The notes under the pieces are model-generated. The model ran no database searches. It was not told the origin of the DNA and saw nothing but the letters and a program-made list of their open reading frames with translations. Below are positions 56,178-64,000 of a stretch of 64,000 nucleotides of DNA, in pieces; the stretch's first letter is position 1, and the number at the start of each line of letters is the position of its first letter. A program made the translations under genes and the position numbers. The DNA lies in contig NZ_JACBXU010000002.1 of assembly GCF_013415305.1 (NCBI RefSeq), positions 248,001-312,000 of the forward strand, read 5' to 3'. Origin of the DNA: Pantoea sp. WMus005 (GTDB lineage Bacteria > Pseudomonadota > Gammaproteobacteria > Enterobacterales > Enterobacteriaceae).

Positions 56178-57143
56178 ATGCAGAGTGAAGCCTATGGTTT
56201 ACTGGCGGTAGATAAGCAGGGTAATCGCGTCCTGTTTCTCAATCCGGAAACCTTCGCGGTCGAGCGTGAACTGAACGCCTTTCCACCGCGGCCGCATGAA
56301 CTCCTGATCCTGGCCCAATGGGGTAAAGCCTATGTGCCCATTTATGGTGACGGCGTTCATGGTAATAACCCCCATCCGGGACATAAAGTGGCGGTCATTG
56401 ATTTACAGCGTCGGGAGATCAGCGGCTTTATCGATCTGTCGCCGCTACGGGCGCCACACAGCGGACAGCTGGGCCGCGATGGCAAAGTCTATCTCTGCTG
56501 TGAACAGAGTGCCGCCGTGGCGGTGATCGATCCGCAGACCGACAAAGTAGAAAAGATTATCCCGATACCTTCTCACAATGCGCATCGCCTGACGCTGTCA
56601 CCCAGCGGCCGCAAGCTGTTCACCGATAATGAAGAGGATGCGACCATCACAGTAGTGGATCTCTGTGAAGCGGAGGGGCGGGTGATCGATACCATCCTGC
56701 TGCCTGGCCCGATTGCGGGCATCGCTGCCTCACCAAAACATCCTTATCTGGTCGCCAGTGCCGCTGATGCGCCGTTACTCTATCTGATCGATCGGCAGAG
56801 CCACCGTATTCGCCAGCGCATCACGTTGCCGGGTCATCAGCAGCCCTGTCAGGTGGTTCGCTTCAGCGCCGATGGCGAACAGCTGGTGGCAATCGGGGAT
56901 AAGGAACCGCTGGTGACCCTGTTTGACGATCTGCTCAATCCGCTGGGCGACATCAGCGTGGGCAACATGCCGATGGATGGCTGCTTCACGCCTGACAGGC
57001 AACAGCTGCTGATTGCCAATCAGGATGATGGCACACTGAGTGTGATCGATCTGGCGCAACGTAAGGTGATTGCCACGCCGCGTGTCGGGACAGGTTGTGA
57101 GGTGCTGGGCTATTTTCCGATCGGTCAGATAAACGGACGATGA
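56178..57143 (+). CDS. YncE-like beta-propeller protein
   Basis: 321 aa from ATG 56178 (AAGGAG at 7-nt spacing). Seven-bladed propeller-type repeats are seen as recurring VAVIDLQRREISGFIDL, VAVIDPQTDKVEKIIPIP, ITVVDLCEAEGRVIDTI and LSVIDLAQRKVIATPRVG. There is no signal peptide, so unlike YncE it appears cytoplasmic. The function is unknown; such proteins bind ligands or act as lactonase-like scaffolds. It overlaps the convergent phosphatase gene by 19 bp. Confidence 0.82.
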   Translation: MQSEAYGLLAVDKQGNRVLFLNPETFAVERELNAFPPRPHELLILAQWGKAYVPIYGDGVHGNNPHPGHKVAVIDLQRREISGFIDLSPLRAPHSGQLGRDGKVYLCCEQSAAVAVIDPQTDKVEKIIPIPSHNAHRLTLSPSGRKLFTDNEEDATITVVDLCEAEGRVIDTILLPGPIAGIAASPKHPYLVASAADAPLLYLIDRQSHRIRQRITLPGHQQPCQVVRFSADGEQLVAIGDKEPLVTLFDDLLNPLGDISVGNMPMDGCFTPDRQQLLIANQDDGTLSVIDLAQRKVIATPRVGTGCEVLGYFPIGQINGR

Positions 57144-57679
57144 TAGATCGCCGTACTCCAGTGGCGGCTGCTGGCATGCTTCTCTGCCTGCCAGCCGCGT
57201 TTGCGTAACTCGCGCGCAATCATCTTGTTCATGATGCCGTGGCCCAGCAGCAGCACTGTGCCTTGCTGTGAGTGCGCGATCAGCTTCTCTGCCGCCGCCG
57301 AGGCGCGGCTTCTTGCATGTTGCAGTGACTCTGCATCGCCTGCATAACCGCAGAACCATAACAGCCGCAGCAGGGCCAGCCAGCACACGGTCGGTAGCTG
57401 AACTGCGCCGGTTCGCAATAGCGGTACGGCGACTTCGCTGAACAGCGCATCAACGTCATGAGGCTGCAGACCGAGCTGGCTCAGCGAGGATTGCGCACGG
57501 GGCAGGGGGCTGCAGACAATAAACGTGGCCTGACGGGCGATTTCGATGCTGCGTGGCGGCGGTCCGTCACTGACCTGTGACAAATCGTACGCTTCGCACC
57601 AGTCAGCCAGTGCCTGCACACTCTGACGACCCGCCGCCTGGTGGTCAGGTTTACCGTGTCGCATCAGAATAATTTTCAT
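57125..57679 (-). CDS. Histidine phosphatase family protein
   Basis: 184 aa. The catalytic RHG motif is at residues 7-9 (MKIILMRHGKPDHQ) and the second histidine is in LLLGHGIMNKMIARELR. The acidic/arginine pocket SPLPRAQSSLSQLGL is present. The length is that of small phosphoglycerate-mutase-like phosphatases. The substrate cannot be told from sequence. Convergent overlap with the YncE-like gene. Confidence 0.88.
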   Translation of the reverse strand: MKIILMRHGKPDHQAAGRQSVQALADWCEAYDLSQVSDGPPPRSIEIARQATFIVCSPLPRAQSSLSQLGLQPHDVDALFSEVAVPLLRTGAVQLPTVCWLALLRLLWFCGYAGDAESLQHARSRASAAAEKLIAHSQQGTVLLLGHGIMNKMIARELRKRGWQAEKHASSRHWSTAIYHRPFI

Positions 57680-57973
57680 AGCATCTCTGTCCGGTCTTTT
57701 TGTCAGGGTAACGCATTGGCTGCGCTTACAGCGACTTTTAAGAATAAACAGGAAGTGTCATCTGCAGGTAACCGACGTGTGCGACAACATAACGTGATGA
57801 AAGAATCTTTGCCCCTCTTATAACGCTTAATGATTAGAGAAAATGGTAACTAACAAGTGCTGGTGACTTTTTTTTGTGCGACATGATGGTGTTAACTCGC
57901 TGAATTTGCGCTAAAAAGATGTGGTGACGGGGTGTGATAGTGAAGTTTTGCTAACAATTTTCGTCAAAATCTA
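57680..57973. other. Intergenic region upstream of the nucleoside operon
   Basis: About 290 bp between the phosphatase start and the operator-promoter at 57974. No gene seen; it probably contains the minus-strand phosphatase promoter. Confidence 0.45.
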
Positions 57974-58001
57974 TTGATTTATCTACGCGCGTAGATACAC
58001 T
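57974..58001 (+). promoter_or_regulatory. Promoter with embedded LacI-type operator
   Basis: -35 TTGATT (57974-57979), 16-bp spacer, -10 TACACT (57996-58001). The perfect 18-bp palindrome TATCTACGCGCGTAGATA with a central CG (57980-57997) fills the spacer and touches the -10. That is a classic LacI/GalR operator layout; the regulator at 59738 is the obvious candidate. Confidence 0.75.
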
Positions 58002-58082
58002 AGGGCCCCAGTGATTGCTCACGGTGCCCGATGCACAGTAGGCTCCATTGATTGTTAAGTTACATTCGCTCAGTTTAAGCGA

Positions 58083-58250
58083 CCGATGAAAAATACATCG
58101 GCGAAATGGGGCGAAGAACAAGATTCCAACACCAGGGAATCCTTTAACCTTTCATCATGGTTAGTCAACTGAACGTCGTCACCGGGGGAATTCCGCTTTC
58201 ATCAGGGAATCGACCCATGGACGGGCGTTTGTCAATCTGCATACTCATTC
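58083..58250 (+). ncRNA. Structured 5' leader of the transporter gene
   Basis: The predicted leader is about 260 nt. Hairpins visible are CCGATG / CATCGG (58083-58101) and GATTCC / GGAATC (58122-58141). A self-complementary GGAATTCC (58187-58194) and a second GGGAATC (58205-58211) could pair alternatively with GATTCC. It may be a regulatory leader; no known riboswitch class is recognised. Confidence 0.35.
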
Positions 58251-58262
58251 AGGGATAGGGTT

Positions 58263-59651
58263 ATGACGGCACAAAACTCCGTTAAGCAGCAGGCTTCACT
58301 GGCATCCACTTCAGCCGCCGATGAGCGGTTTAATACCTCCTCAGGCCGCAAAGATTTCTGGCGCGCCACTTTCTCATGCTGGCTCGGAACGGCAATGGAG
58401 TATGCGGATTTCGCACTCTATGGCCTGGCTGCCGGTATCATCTTTGGCGACGTTTTCTTTCCTGAATCAACCCCTGCCATGGCACTGCTCTCCAGCTTTG
58501 CTACCTGGTCAGTCGGCTTTGTTGCCCGGCCTATTGGTGCACTTTTTTTCGGCTGGCTGGGCGACCGCAAAGGCCGAAAAGTGGTGATGATCTCCACCAT
58601 CATTCTGATGGGTGCTTCCACGACATTTATCGGTTTAATCCCGAACTATGCCTCTATTGGCGTCTGGGCGCCTGCCTGTCTGGTTCTGCTGCGCTTTACG
58701 CAGGGTTTCGGCGCGGGCGCGGAGTTATCGGGCGGCACGGTGATGCTGGGTGAATATGCGCCGACAGAGCGCCGCGGACTGGTCTCTTCTGTGATTGCGC
58801 TGGGGTCCAACAGCGGTACGCTGCTGGCCTCGCTGGTCTGGCTGCTGGTGGTGCAGATGGATCAGCAGAGTCTGCTGGAGTGGGGCTGGCGTATTCCCTT
58901 CCTGAGCAGTGCGTTGATTGCACTGGTTGCGTTGTGGATTCGACGTCACCTGCGTGAAACGCCGGTGTTTGAGCGCAGGAAGGCAGAGATGGAAGCGGAA
59001 CGTGCTGGCGTGATGGCTGCGCCAGTGGTCGATCAGCGGTCTTTCTTTCAGCGTACCCGCGCCTTCTGGACCATGGTTGGTCTGCGTATCGGCGAAAACG
59101 GCCCTTCCTATCTGGCCCAGGGCTTCATCGTCGGTTATGTCGCTAAGGTACTGATGGTCGATAAGTCCGTGCCGACTACCGCCGTCTTCCTCGCCTCACT
59201 ACTGGGTTTCCTGATCATTCCGTTAGCGGGCTGGCTCTCTGACCGTTTTGGTCGCAGGATCGTTTATCGCGTCTTCTGTCTGTTACTGATGTTCTACGCC
59301 TGGCCCGCCTTTACGCTTCTGGACACGCGTGAACCGATGCTGGTGATTCCGGTTATCGTGGTCGGGATGGCGCTGGCGTCACTGGGTATTTTCGGGGTAC
59401 AGGCAGCATGGGGCGTGGAACTGTTCGGCGTTCACCATCGCTACACCAAAATGGCGGTGGCTAAGGAACTGGGCTCGATTTTGTCCGGTGGTACTGCACC
59501 GCTTATTGCCGCTGCTATGCTTTCTTATACCGGTCACTGGTGGCCGATTGCAGTCTATTTCTCGGCAATGGCCGCCATTGGATTCTTTACCACCTTTGTC
59601 GCGCCTGAGACGCGAGGGCGAAATCTCAATCTGCCTGAAGATGCCATCTAG
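58263..59651 (+). CDS. MFS transporter, metabolite:H+ symporter (MHS) family
   Basis: 462 aa with twelve predicted membrane helices. Family motif A appears twice, as GWLGDRKGRKVVM after helix 2 and GWLSDRFGRRIVYR in the second half. LRFTQGFGAGAELSGGTVML is typical of MHS (ShiA/ProP/YdfJ) proteins. It is an inner-membrane proton symporter; the substrate is probably a nucleoside, base or related compound, given the nucleoside hydrolase in the cluster (inference). The gene is preceded by a long leader and the LacI-type operator, and followed by a terminator that separates it from the regulator gene. Confidence 0.9.
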   Translation: MTAQNSVKQQASLASTSAADERFNTSSGRKDFWRATFSCWLGTAMEYADFALYGLAAGIIFGDVFFPESTPAMALLSSFATWSVGFVARPIGALFFGWLGDRKGRKVVMISTIILMGASTTFIGLIPNYASIGVWAPACLVLLRFTQGFGAGAELSGGTVMLGEYAPTERRGLVSSVIALGSNSGTLLASLVWLLVVQMDQQSLLEWGWRIPFLSSALIALVALWIRRHLRETPVFERRKAEMEAERAGVMAAPVVDQRSFFQRTRAFWTMVGLRIGENGPSYLAQGFIVGYVAKVLMVDKSVPTTAVFLASLLGFLIIPLAGWLSDRFGRRIVYRVFCLLLMFYAWPAFTLLDTREPMLVIPVIVVGMALASLGIFGVQAAWGVELFGVHHRYTKMAVAKELGSILSGGTAPLIAAAMLSYTGHWWPIAVYFSAMAAIGFFTTFVAPETRGRNLNLPEDAI

Positions 59652-59670
59652 CTTTGCCTGAAGATGCCAT
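59632..59670 (+). repeat. 16-bp direct repeat at the transporter gene 3' end
   Basis: TGCCTGAAGATGCCAT occurs at 59632-59647 (coding for the last residues, LPEDAI) and again at 59655-59670 after the stop, with a 23-bp period. A small recent tandem duplication. Confidence 0.85.
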
Positions 59671-59694
59671 TAGCCAGGCGAGAGCGACAAGCAG

Positions 59695-59722
59695 CAGGCC
59701 GTGTAAAGCGGCCTGTTTTTTT
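59695..59722 (+). terminator. Intrinsic terminator between the transporter and regulator genes
   Basis: 7-bp stem CAGGCCG / CGGCCTG with a 7-nt loop, then seven T. Only read-through would reach the regulator and hydrolase genes, unless they have their own promoter. Confidence 0.9.
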
Positions 59723-59737
59723 ATGGAGGAACGTGAT

Positions 59738-60760
59738 GTGCCTAAGTCGTTAACGGGAAAAGTGACCCGCAGTGAAGTTGCGAAAGCGGCAGGCACCTCA
59801 GTGGCAGTTGTCAGTTATGTCATTAATAACGGGCCTCGTCCGGTCGCCGATGCAACCCGTCAGCGGGTACTGGAGGCGATTAAAGCGACCGGTTACCGGC
59901 CCAATGCAGCAGCACGCGCACTGGCTTCCGGTAACACCAAAACGTTTGGGCTGGTCGTGCCTAACATCGGCAATCCTTTTGTGGCCTCAATGGCGCATGT
60001 GTTGTTGCAGGAGTCGATGAATCACGGTCACGTCATGCTGCTGGGTGATGCCGGGGATGACCGCAAGCGCGAACTGGAATTAATTCAGGGACTGCTTAAC
60101 CGGCAGGTAGATGGACTGTTTTACAACAGCGTCGATCGCCATCCTTACATTGATTTGATTAAAGCCAGCGGTACGCCGCTGGTCATGCTGGAGCGGGTTG
60201 AACCACAGCCGGGCGTTAATATGCTGCGGGTCAATGAGCGTCAGGCTGCCTGGCAGGTGACGGCGCATCTGTTGAGTCACGGTTATCAGCAGGTCGGTAT
60301 CATCAGTGGGCCGGTTGATATGCTTAACGCGCAGGATCGTATTCAGGGCTGGCGCGATGCCATGCAGGATCGCGGCCTGCAGATTGATGAGTCACTGATG
60401 TTCCCCGCCAGTTACACTCCACAGGGCGGCTACGAGGCGGCACAAGCTATGATCGCCCGGGGTTGTGTACCGCGTGCGCTGTTTACCAGCAACGAAGGCC
60501 AGGCGATTGGCGCGCTTCGCGCCTTTTCTGAGCATCGAATCCGCGTGCCACAGGATGTGGCGCTGGTCTGCTTTAACGGAACCGATCACTCATCGTTTCA
60601 TGTCCCGACATTAACCACTGTGCGCCAGCCATTGCGTGAAATGGCCCGCTCTGCGATTCAGATGTTGAAAGAGGGAGAGAGCGAAGCGCAATTAAAGGAG
60701 TTTCCACATTATCTTGAAATTGGTGAATCCTGCGGCTGCAAGTCTCAAAGCCAGAGTTAA
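59738..60760 (+). CDS. LacI-family transcriptional regulator
   Basis: 340 aa from GTG 59738, with GGAGG eight bases upstream; in-frame ATGs at 59654 and 59723 are less likely since the terminator T-run overlaps the extension. The LacI HTH lies at about 7-60 (VTRSEVAKAAGTSVAVVSYV, then RPNAAARALASG hinge), followed by a periplasmic-binding-protein-like effector domain (TFGLVVPNIGNPFVASMAH). It probably binds the palindrome in the promoter at 57980-57997, with a nucleoside or related metabolite as inducer (inference). The C-terminus ends GESCGCKSQS, with two cysteines typical of the subfamily. Confidence 0.92.
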   Translation: MPKSLTGKVTRSEVAKAAGTSVAVVSYVINNGPRPVADATRQRVLEAIKATGYRPNAAARALASGNTKTFGLVVPNIGNPFVASMAHVLLQESMNHGHVMLLGDAGDDRKRELELIQGLLNRQVDGLFYNSVDRHPYIDLIKASGTPLVMLERVEPQPGVNMLRVNERQAAWQVTAHLLSHGYQQVGIISGPVDMLNAQDRIQGWRDAMQDRGLQIDESLMFPASYTPQGGYEAAQAMIARGCVPRALFTSNEGQAIGALRAFSEHRIRVPQDVALVCFNGTDHSSFHVPTLTTVRQPLREMARSAIQMLKEGESEAQLKEFPHYLEIGESCGCKSQSQS

Positions 60761-60771
60761 CTTATAAAAAT

Positions 60772-61758
60772 ATGAAAAGAATTATTATTGACTGCGATCC
60801 CGGCAACGGTATCGCGGGCGCCAACACCGATGACGGGCTTGCGATTGCGCTGGCCTTAGCGTCTCCTGCCCTGTCTCTGGAATTAATTACAACTGTGGCG
60901 GGTAATACACCATGTGAAGTGGGCGCACGCGTCGCCAAAGATCTGATCGTCCGGCTGGGATTATCTATTCCTGTCGTACAGGGTGCGACACAGGCGCTAC
61001 AGGAAGATCCTGCGCCGTGGCGCGAAACGCTCGATAACCGGGTCAATCAGCTTGCGCTGGGTAAACTGTGGCAGGATGTGCGTCAGCCAGCGGATATCGC
61101 GGCGGATGCGTTTGATGCTGCTGACGCTATCGGCAAACTGATTTGTGACAATCCGGGCGAGATTACTCTGGTGGCGATTGGTCCGCTGACGAATGTGGCG
61201 CTGGCGATGCAGCGCTATCCTGACATGGCAGACTCTGTGGCGGAGATTGTCATTATGGGTGGCGTATTTACACTGGATGATTATATCAAGGACACCAACT
61301 TCGGCCTGGATCCAGAGGCGGCGCATCAGGTGTTGCATAGCGGTGCTGCCGTGACGCTGGTGCCGATGGATGTCACCACGCAGACGCTACTGACCCAGCA
61401 GGATTTAACCCGCCTTACCGCCGTCGAGCATCCGCTGACTGATTTTGTGCGCGAAACGCTGCGTCCATGGATCGACTATTCGATAGAGACCCGGCAGCTG
61501 GCAGGATGCTGGATCCACGATGCGATGGTGGTGGCCTGGCTGCTGAATCAGCGTGTCGCGTCAGGCACCGATTACCGGGTTGATATCGAGCTGCGTCCCG
61601 GTGCGACGCGCGGCAAAAGCTGGCGTTTTCGTCAGCCGCTTCGGCTCACGGTCGGGGTGCCTGAGCATTGTGGCGCTTCGGTACATGTGCTGCATCGCGT
61701 CGATAATACGGTGCTGCTGTCGATCATCGAAGAAGCATTTAAGCGCCTGAAATCCTGA
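60772..61758 (+). CDS. Inosine/uridine-preferring nucleoside hydrolase family
   Basis: 328 aa. The calcium-binding N-terminus is IIIDCDPGNGIAGANTDDGL, an expanded form of the usual DxDPGxDD. Other family blocks: ITTVAGNTP, ITLVAIGPLTNVALAMQR, IVIMGGVF and the late HDAMVVAWLL with its calcium-ligand Asp. It cleaves the N-glycosidic bond of nucleosides to give ribose plus base. Which nucleosides it prefers is not visible. It lies 11 bp after the regulator and is probably co-transcribed with it. The spacing within the first motif is unusual compared with RihA/B/C. Confidence 0.9.
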   Translation: MKRIIIDCDPGNGIAGANTDDGLAIALALASPALSLELITTVAGNTPCEVGARVAKDLIVRLGLSIPVVQGATQALQEDPAPWRETLDNRVNQLALGKLWQDVRQPADIAADAFDAADAIGKLICDNPGEITLVAIGPLTNVALAMQRYPDMADSVAEIVIMGGVFTLDDYIKDTNFGLDPEAAHQVLHSGAAVTLVPMDVTTQTLLTQQDLTRLTAVEHPLTDFVRETLRPWIDYSIETRQLAGCWIHDAMVVAWLLNQRVASGTDYRVDIELRPGATRGKSWRFRQPLRLTVGVPEHCGASVHVLHRVDNTVLLSIIEEAFKRLKS

Positions 61759-61801
61759 TGCGGGGAGCCGGGGTGATCGCTGGATAAGCAGAGGCGAAGC
61801 A

Positions 61802-62266
61802 TTAAATCGCTTCGCACACGTCGATCCAGCGGGCATTAGTAAGCTCAGCCATCTGCTGTGGCGAGATGCGGACGGCGCTGTGGATAGCGCCAGCGGCGGG
61901 TAACACTTCGTCGAAACTGCGCAGTGAGACATCACAGTAAACGGTCAGCGGATTCTCCAGACCGAAAGGACAGACGCCGCCCACCGGATGGCCGGTCCAG
62001 TTAATCACCTCGTCTACGCTCAGCATCCGCGCTTTGGCGCCCAGCGCCGCTTTCAGCTTGCGATTGTCCAGCCGGGCATCGCCGCGAGTCACAATCAGCA
62101 CCACATCGTTTTTCACTTTCAGTGACAAGGTTTTAGCAATCTCTCCTGGCGTCACGCCATGGGCGCGCGCAGCCATTCCGACCGTTGCAGTGCTTTCTGC
62201 CAGTTCAATAATTTCAATTTCAGGGGCGTGTTCGGCAAAGAACTGGCGCACGGACTCCAGACTCAT
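61802..62266 (-). CDS. YbaK/EbsC-type aminoacyl-tRNA deacylase
   Basis: 154 aa from ATG 62266 (GGAGAG upstream). The YbaK/ProX editing-domain fold has conserved KTLSLKVKNDVVLIVTRGD and NRKLKAALGAKARMLSVDEV, then GHPVGGVCPFGL, where the Lys and the GxxP loop are the key residues. Proteins of this family hydrolyse mischarged tRNA (for example Cys- or Ala-tRNA(Pro)). The exact substrate cannot be assigned. Minus strand, convergent with the nucleoside hydrolase. Confidence 0.9.
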   Translation of the reverse strand: MSLESVRQFFAEHAPEIEIIELAESTATVGMAARAHGVTPGEIAKTLSLKVKNDVVLIVTRGDARLDNRKLKAALGAKARMLSVDEVINWTGHPVGGVCPFGLENPLTVYCDVSLRSFDEVLPAAGAIHSAVRISPQQMAELTNARWIDVCEAI

Positions 62267-62360
62267 CTTTCTCTCCAGGCTGATCGAAGGCGTAAAAATT
62301 GCCACAAGCCTCAGTGCCTGTAAACGAGATAAACGGAGAATTCGTGGTAATTAAGTCTGT

Positions 62361-63155
62361 TTAGCTGCTGCTCAGAGTGCAGTTGCCGCATTGTTCGACA
62401 TCAGGAATGCGATAACGCTGGCAACAGCTACGACGGACCAGTTCGCCATTACGCGGGATCATAGTGCGGTAGAGCGGATTTTCACTGCCATCCAGCAGTC
62501 GCTGGTTAAAGAATAGCGACTGCTCCAGTTGCAGCACCAGCGTCTCATCAATCTGACTTTTCAGCTCACCCAGGAACCACTGGAATGAGTAGCCCATGTT
62601 GTTCCAGATGAGTCGGGCGTTGATATCACCATGCTGGGTAATACCATTAACCACCGGGATCAAGTGCTGCTGGATCAGCCGATCAATGCGCTGCTGAGGG
62701 TTAAGATAGCGGGCTTCTTCATCTTCCTGCACATCAATCCAGAACGTGGCCGGATGACCATTGTCATGAAAACCGACACGAATATGCTCTGGCGAGCAGT
62801 CCAGCGCGCGCGACTCCTGCAACAACGCCATGATCAGCGATGGCAGCAGCAGGCCAAAATACCATTGCGCCCAGAGAGAGAGCACTGGCTTTGCTTCACG
62901 CACCGCATCAGGATGATCGCGATAGAGATAATCGCTGTAACGCCGGATAAGTGGGGCAAAAGCCTCTGATTGTGACCAGGCTGCGAGAGTCAGCGTCTCG
63001 CGTGGAGCTGGCTGGCTAAATCTTATCGAATCAAGCAGATAGCTACGCTGCTGTTGCAGGCGGTCATGCAGACTTTCCGCCAGTGGACGGTCATTCTGCC
63101 GGAAGATCATCGACTGAGCGTTGAAACGCTGTTCCTGAGCTGAAACGGTTGCCAT
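62361..63155 (-). CDS. fhuF: FhuF, siderophore-iron reductase
   Basis: 264 aa from ATG 63155 (Escherichia coli FhuF is 262). The C-terminal CC-x10-C-x2-C motif (CCQRYRIPDVEQCGNC) binds the family's unusual [2Fe-2S] cluster. The body matches FhuF in LSLWAQWYFGLLLPSLIMAL and SPEHIRVGFHDNGHPATFW. It reduces ferric iron in hydroxamate siderophores in the cytoplasm so that iron is released. A Fur box lies 30 bp upstream, so it is iron-repressed. Confidence 0.95.
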   Translation of the reverse strand: MATVSAQEQRFNAQSMIFRQNDRPLAESLHDRLQQQRSYLLDSIRFSQPAPRETLTLAAWSQSEAFAPLIRRYSDYLYRDHPDAVREAKPVLSLWAQWYFGLLLPSLIMALLQESRALDCSPEHIRVGFHDNGHPATFWIDVQEDEEARYLNPQQRIDRLIQQHLIPVVNGITQHGDINARLIWNNMGYSFQWFLGELKSQIDETLVLQLEQSLFFNQRLLDGSENPLYRTMIPRNGELVRRSCCQRYRIPDVEQCGNCTLSSS

Positions 63156-63184
63156 GACGACTCGCGAAAAGTGTAGATAAGAAA

Positions 63185-63203
63185 GCAAATGATAATCGTT
63201 ATT
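63185..63203 (-). promoter_or_regulatory. Fur box upstream of fhuF
   Basis: The 19-bp site matches 15 positions of the Fur consensus, with the core ATGATAATCGTTAT intact, placed 30 bp before the fhuF start. Iron-dependent repression is inferred from this match. Confidence 0.85.
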
Positions 63204-63339
63204 GATTAACTCTACAAGTCGCGTAAAAAAACGTCGCTGCGGGCGGGAAAATGGCAGGTGTTAAGGCTTGTTATCTGATCGGACCGAGCCGCAAAGAACC
63301 GGGCTTAGCGAGGCTTAACATCGAACGTGCCAGGCTGAA

Positions 63340-64000
63340 TCAGGCATGTTCGCTGGTGGTCTGATGCTGTTGTCGGGGTAAGTCTTCCCAGGCAAGAATG
63401 GTATTCCGCCCCTGATTCTTAGCCACATACAATGCGCTGTCCGCATTCGCTACCGCCAGATCAAATTCGTTGTCGTAAATAGGCGCGATACCCGCGCTGA
63501 TGGTAACGTGAGTTGAAACGGTCTCATTGAAAAGATGGGGGATTTCTAAATCCAGCACATACTGCCGGATCCGCTCAGCCAGTTTTATGGCGATAGAACT
63601 GTTCACATTGGTCATCAGCACCAGAAACTCTTCGCCGCCATAGCGGGTGACGACATCGCGCGAACGCACTGCGTCACGAATAGCCACAGAGACCCGCGCC
63701 AGCGCCTGGTCGCCCATCGCATGCCCATAATTATCGTTGTAGGCCTTAAAATGATCGATATCCAGCAGCAGCACATAGTGGCTGCCAGCATGGTTTTCCA
63801 GAATATTATCGAGCCGGTTCTTCAGGCCACGGCGATTATACAGGCCGGTCAGCGGGTCGAGCATACTGAGATCGCTGAAGGTCTCTTTCTCTTCATAAAG
63901 TTGATGCATCAGACGCAGGGTAAAGTTATCGGCACGACGGCGCATCAGATGCTGAAGTGAGAAACCAATCAGCGGCAGGGTAATGGTCAGCAGAATCAGC
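63340..64000 (-). CDS. Membrane diguanylate cyclase, N-terminus beyond the window
   Basis: The frame is open at the window edge, so the start is not seen; 219 codons plus the stop are present. The visible part begins with the end of a membrane helix (LILLTITLPLIGFSLQHLM), then a short helix and a complete GGDEF domain: DPLTGLYNRRGLKNRLDN, LLDIDHFKAYNDNYGHAMGD and the active RYGGEEF loop. No inhibitory RxxD site was seen five residues before it. It makes cyclic-di-GMP, the second messenger that commonly controls adhesins like the one in this window. The link is inference only. Confidence 0.92.
   Translation of the reverse strand, partial: LILLTITLPLIGFSLQHLMRRRADNFTLRLMHQLYEEKETFSDLSMLDPLTGLYNRRGLKNRLDNILENHAGSHYVLLLDIDHFKAYNDNYGHAMGDQALARVSVAIRDAVRSRDVVTRYGGEEFLVLMTNVNSSIAIKLAERIRQYVLDLEIPHLFNETVSTHVTISAGIAPIYDNEFDLAVANADSALYVAKNQGRNTILAWEDLPRQQHQTTSEHA

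Overview
The window looks like an enterobacterial chromosome segment, most likely Erwiniaceae (Pantoea or Erwinia type). The backbone is GC-rich with enteric gene families (opgB at 763 aa, fhuF with a Fur box, yecA, cdh, a YjjA-type DUF2501 protein, an rcnB-like gene, ybaK/ebsC). A leuX-like tRNA-Leu(CAA) serves as a genomic-island boundary. The genus is inference; no rRNA or other taxonomic marker is present.

Layout. (1) 1-4200: a cut-off hypothetical gene, a DUF2501 protein, two tandem YsnF/AvaK (DUF2382) stress-type genes and a periplasmic DUF1176 protein. (2) 4301-4385: tRNA-Leu(CAA) with its own promoter and terminator. (3) 4440-20570: a DNA phosphorothioation defence island. The plus-strand operon dptF-dptG-dptH (restriction, very AT-rich) converges on the minus-strand operon dndB-dndC-dndD-dndE (sulfur modification, moderate GC). 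A shared bidirectional hairpin separates them. No integrase and no dndA are visible; a host cysteine desulfurase such as IscS presumably supplies sulfur. DptH is unusually large (about 2450 aa). Between a PD-(D/E)XK-like motif and the C-terminal HerA/FtsK-type ATPase it carries a perfect 14-copy Glu-Ser-His repeat, an RNA polymerase alpha-CTD-like helix-hairpin-helix, a sigma-70 region-4-like helix-turn-helix and winged-helix-like segments. This is the strongest candidate for an undescribed variant system.

(4) 20860-24020: a decayed zone. It holds the frameshifted 3' end of a second class II aldolase gene, a gene broken by one in-frame ochre stop, a small membrane protein, cdh and a DJ-1/PfpI protein. 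(5) 24140-28550: a fructose-family PTS operon (PRD regulator, EIIA, EIIBC, class II ketose-bisphosphate aldolase). (6) 28814-43676: a BapA-like giant adhesin (3289 aa, 12 near-identical 96-residue Ig-like repeats plus 5 divergent ones) followed by its type I secretion genes (TolC-like, ABC, HlyD-like), with a hairpin terminator right after the adhesin gene. (7) 43680-45160: long non-coding DNA and a uhpA remnant.

(8) 45270-57680: ordinary chromosomal genes: yecA, a serine-hydrolase lipoprotein, an rcnB-like gene, a gene-remnant scar, a MocR regulator with a divergent GNAT gene, opgB, a tautomerase with a divergent LysR regulator and a shared palindromic operator, a glycosyltransferase, a YncE-like propeller and a histidine phosphatase. 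(9) 57680-61760: a nucleoside-type catabolic cluster with a perfect LacI-type operator placed inside the promoter, a structured leader, an MHS-family transporter, a LacI regulator and a nucleoside hydrolase. (10) 61800-64000: ybaK/ebsC-like deacylase, Fur-controlled fhuF and a cut-off membrane diguanylate cyclase.

Start codons were chosen by ribosome-binding-site spacing. Where this decides the start (dptF TTG, dptH internal ATG, opgB TTG, lacI-type GTG) it is noted. GC statements are by eye, not computed.
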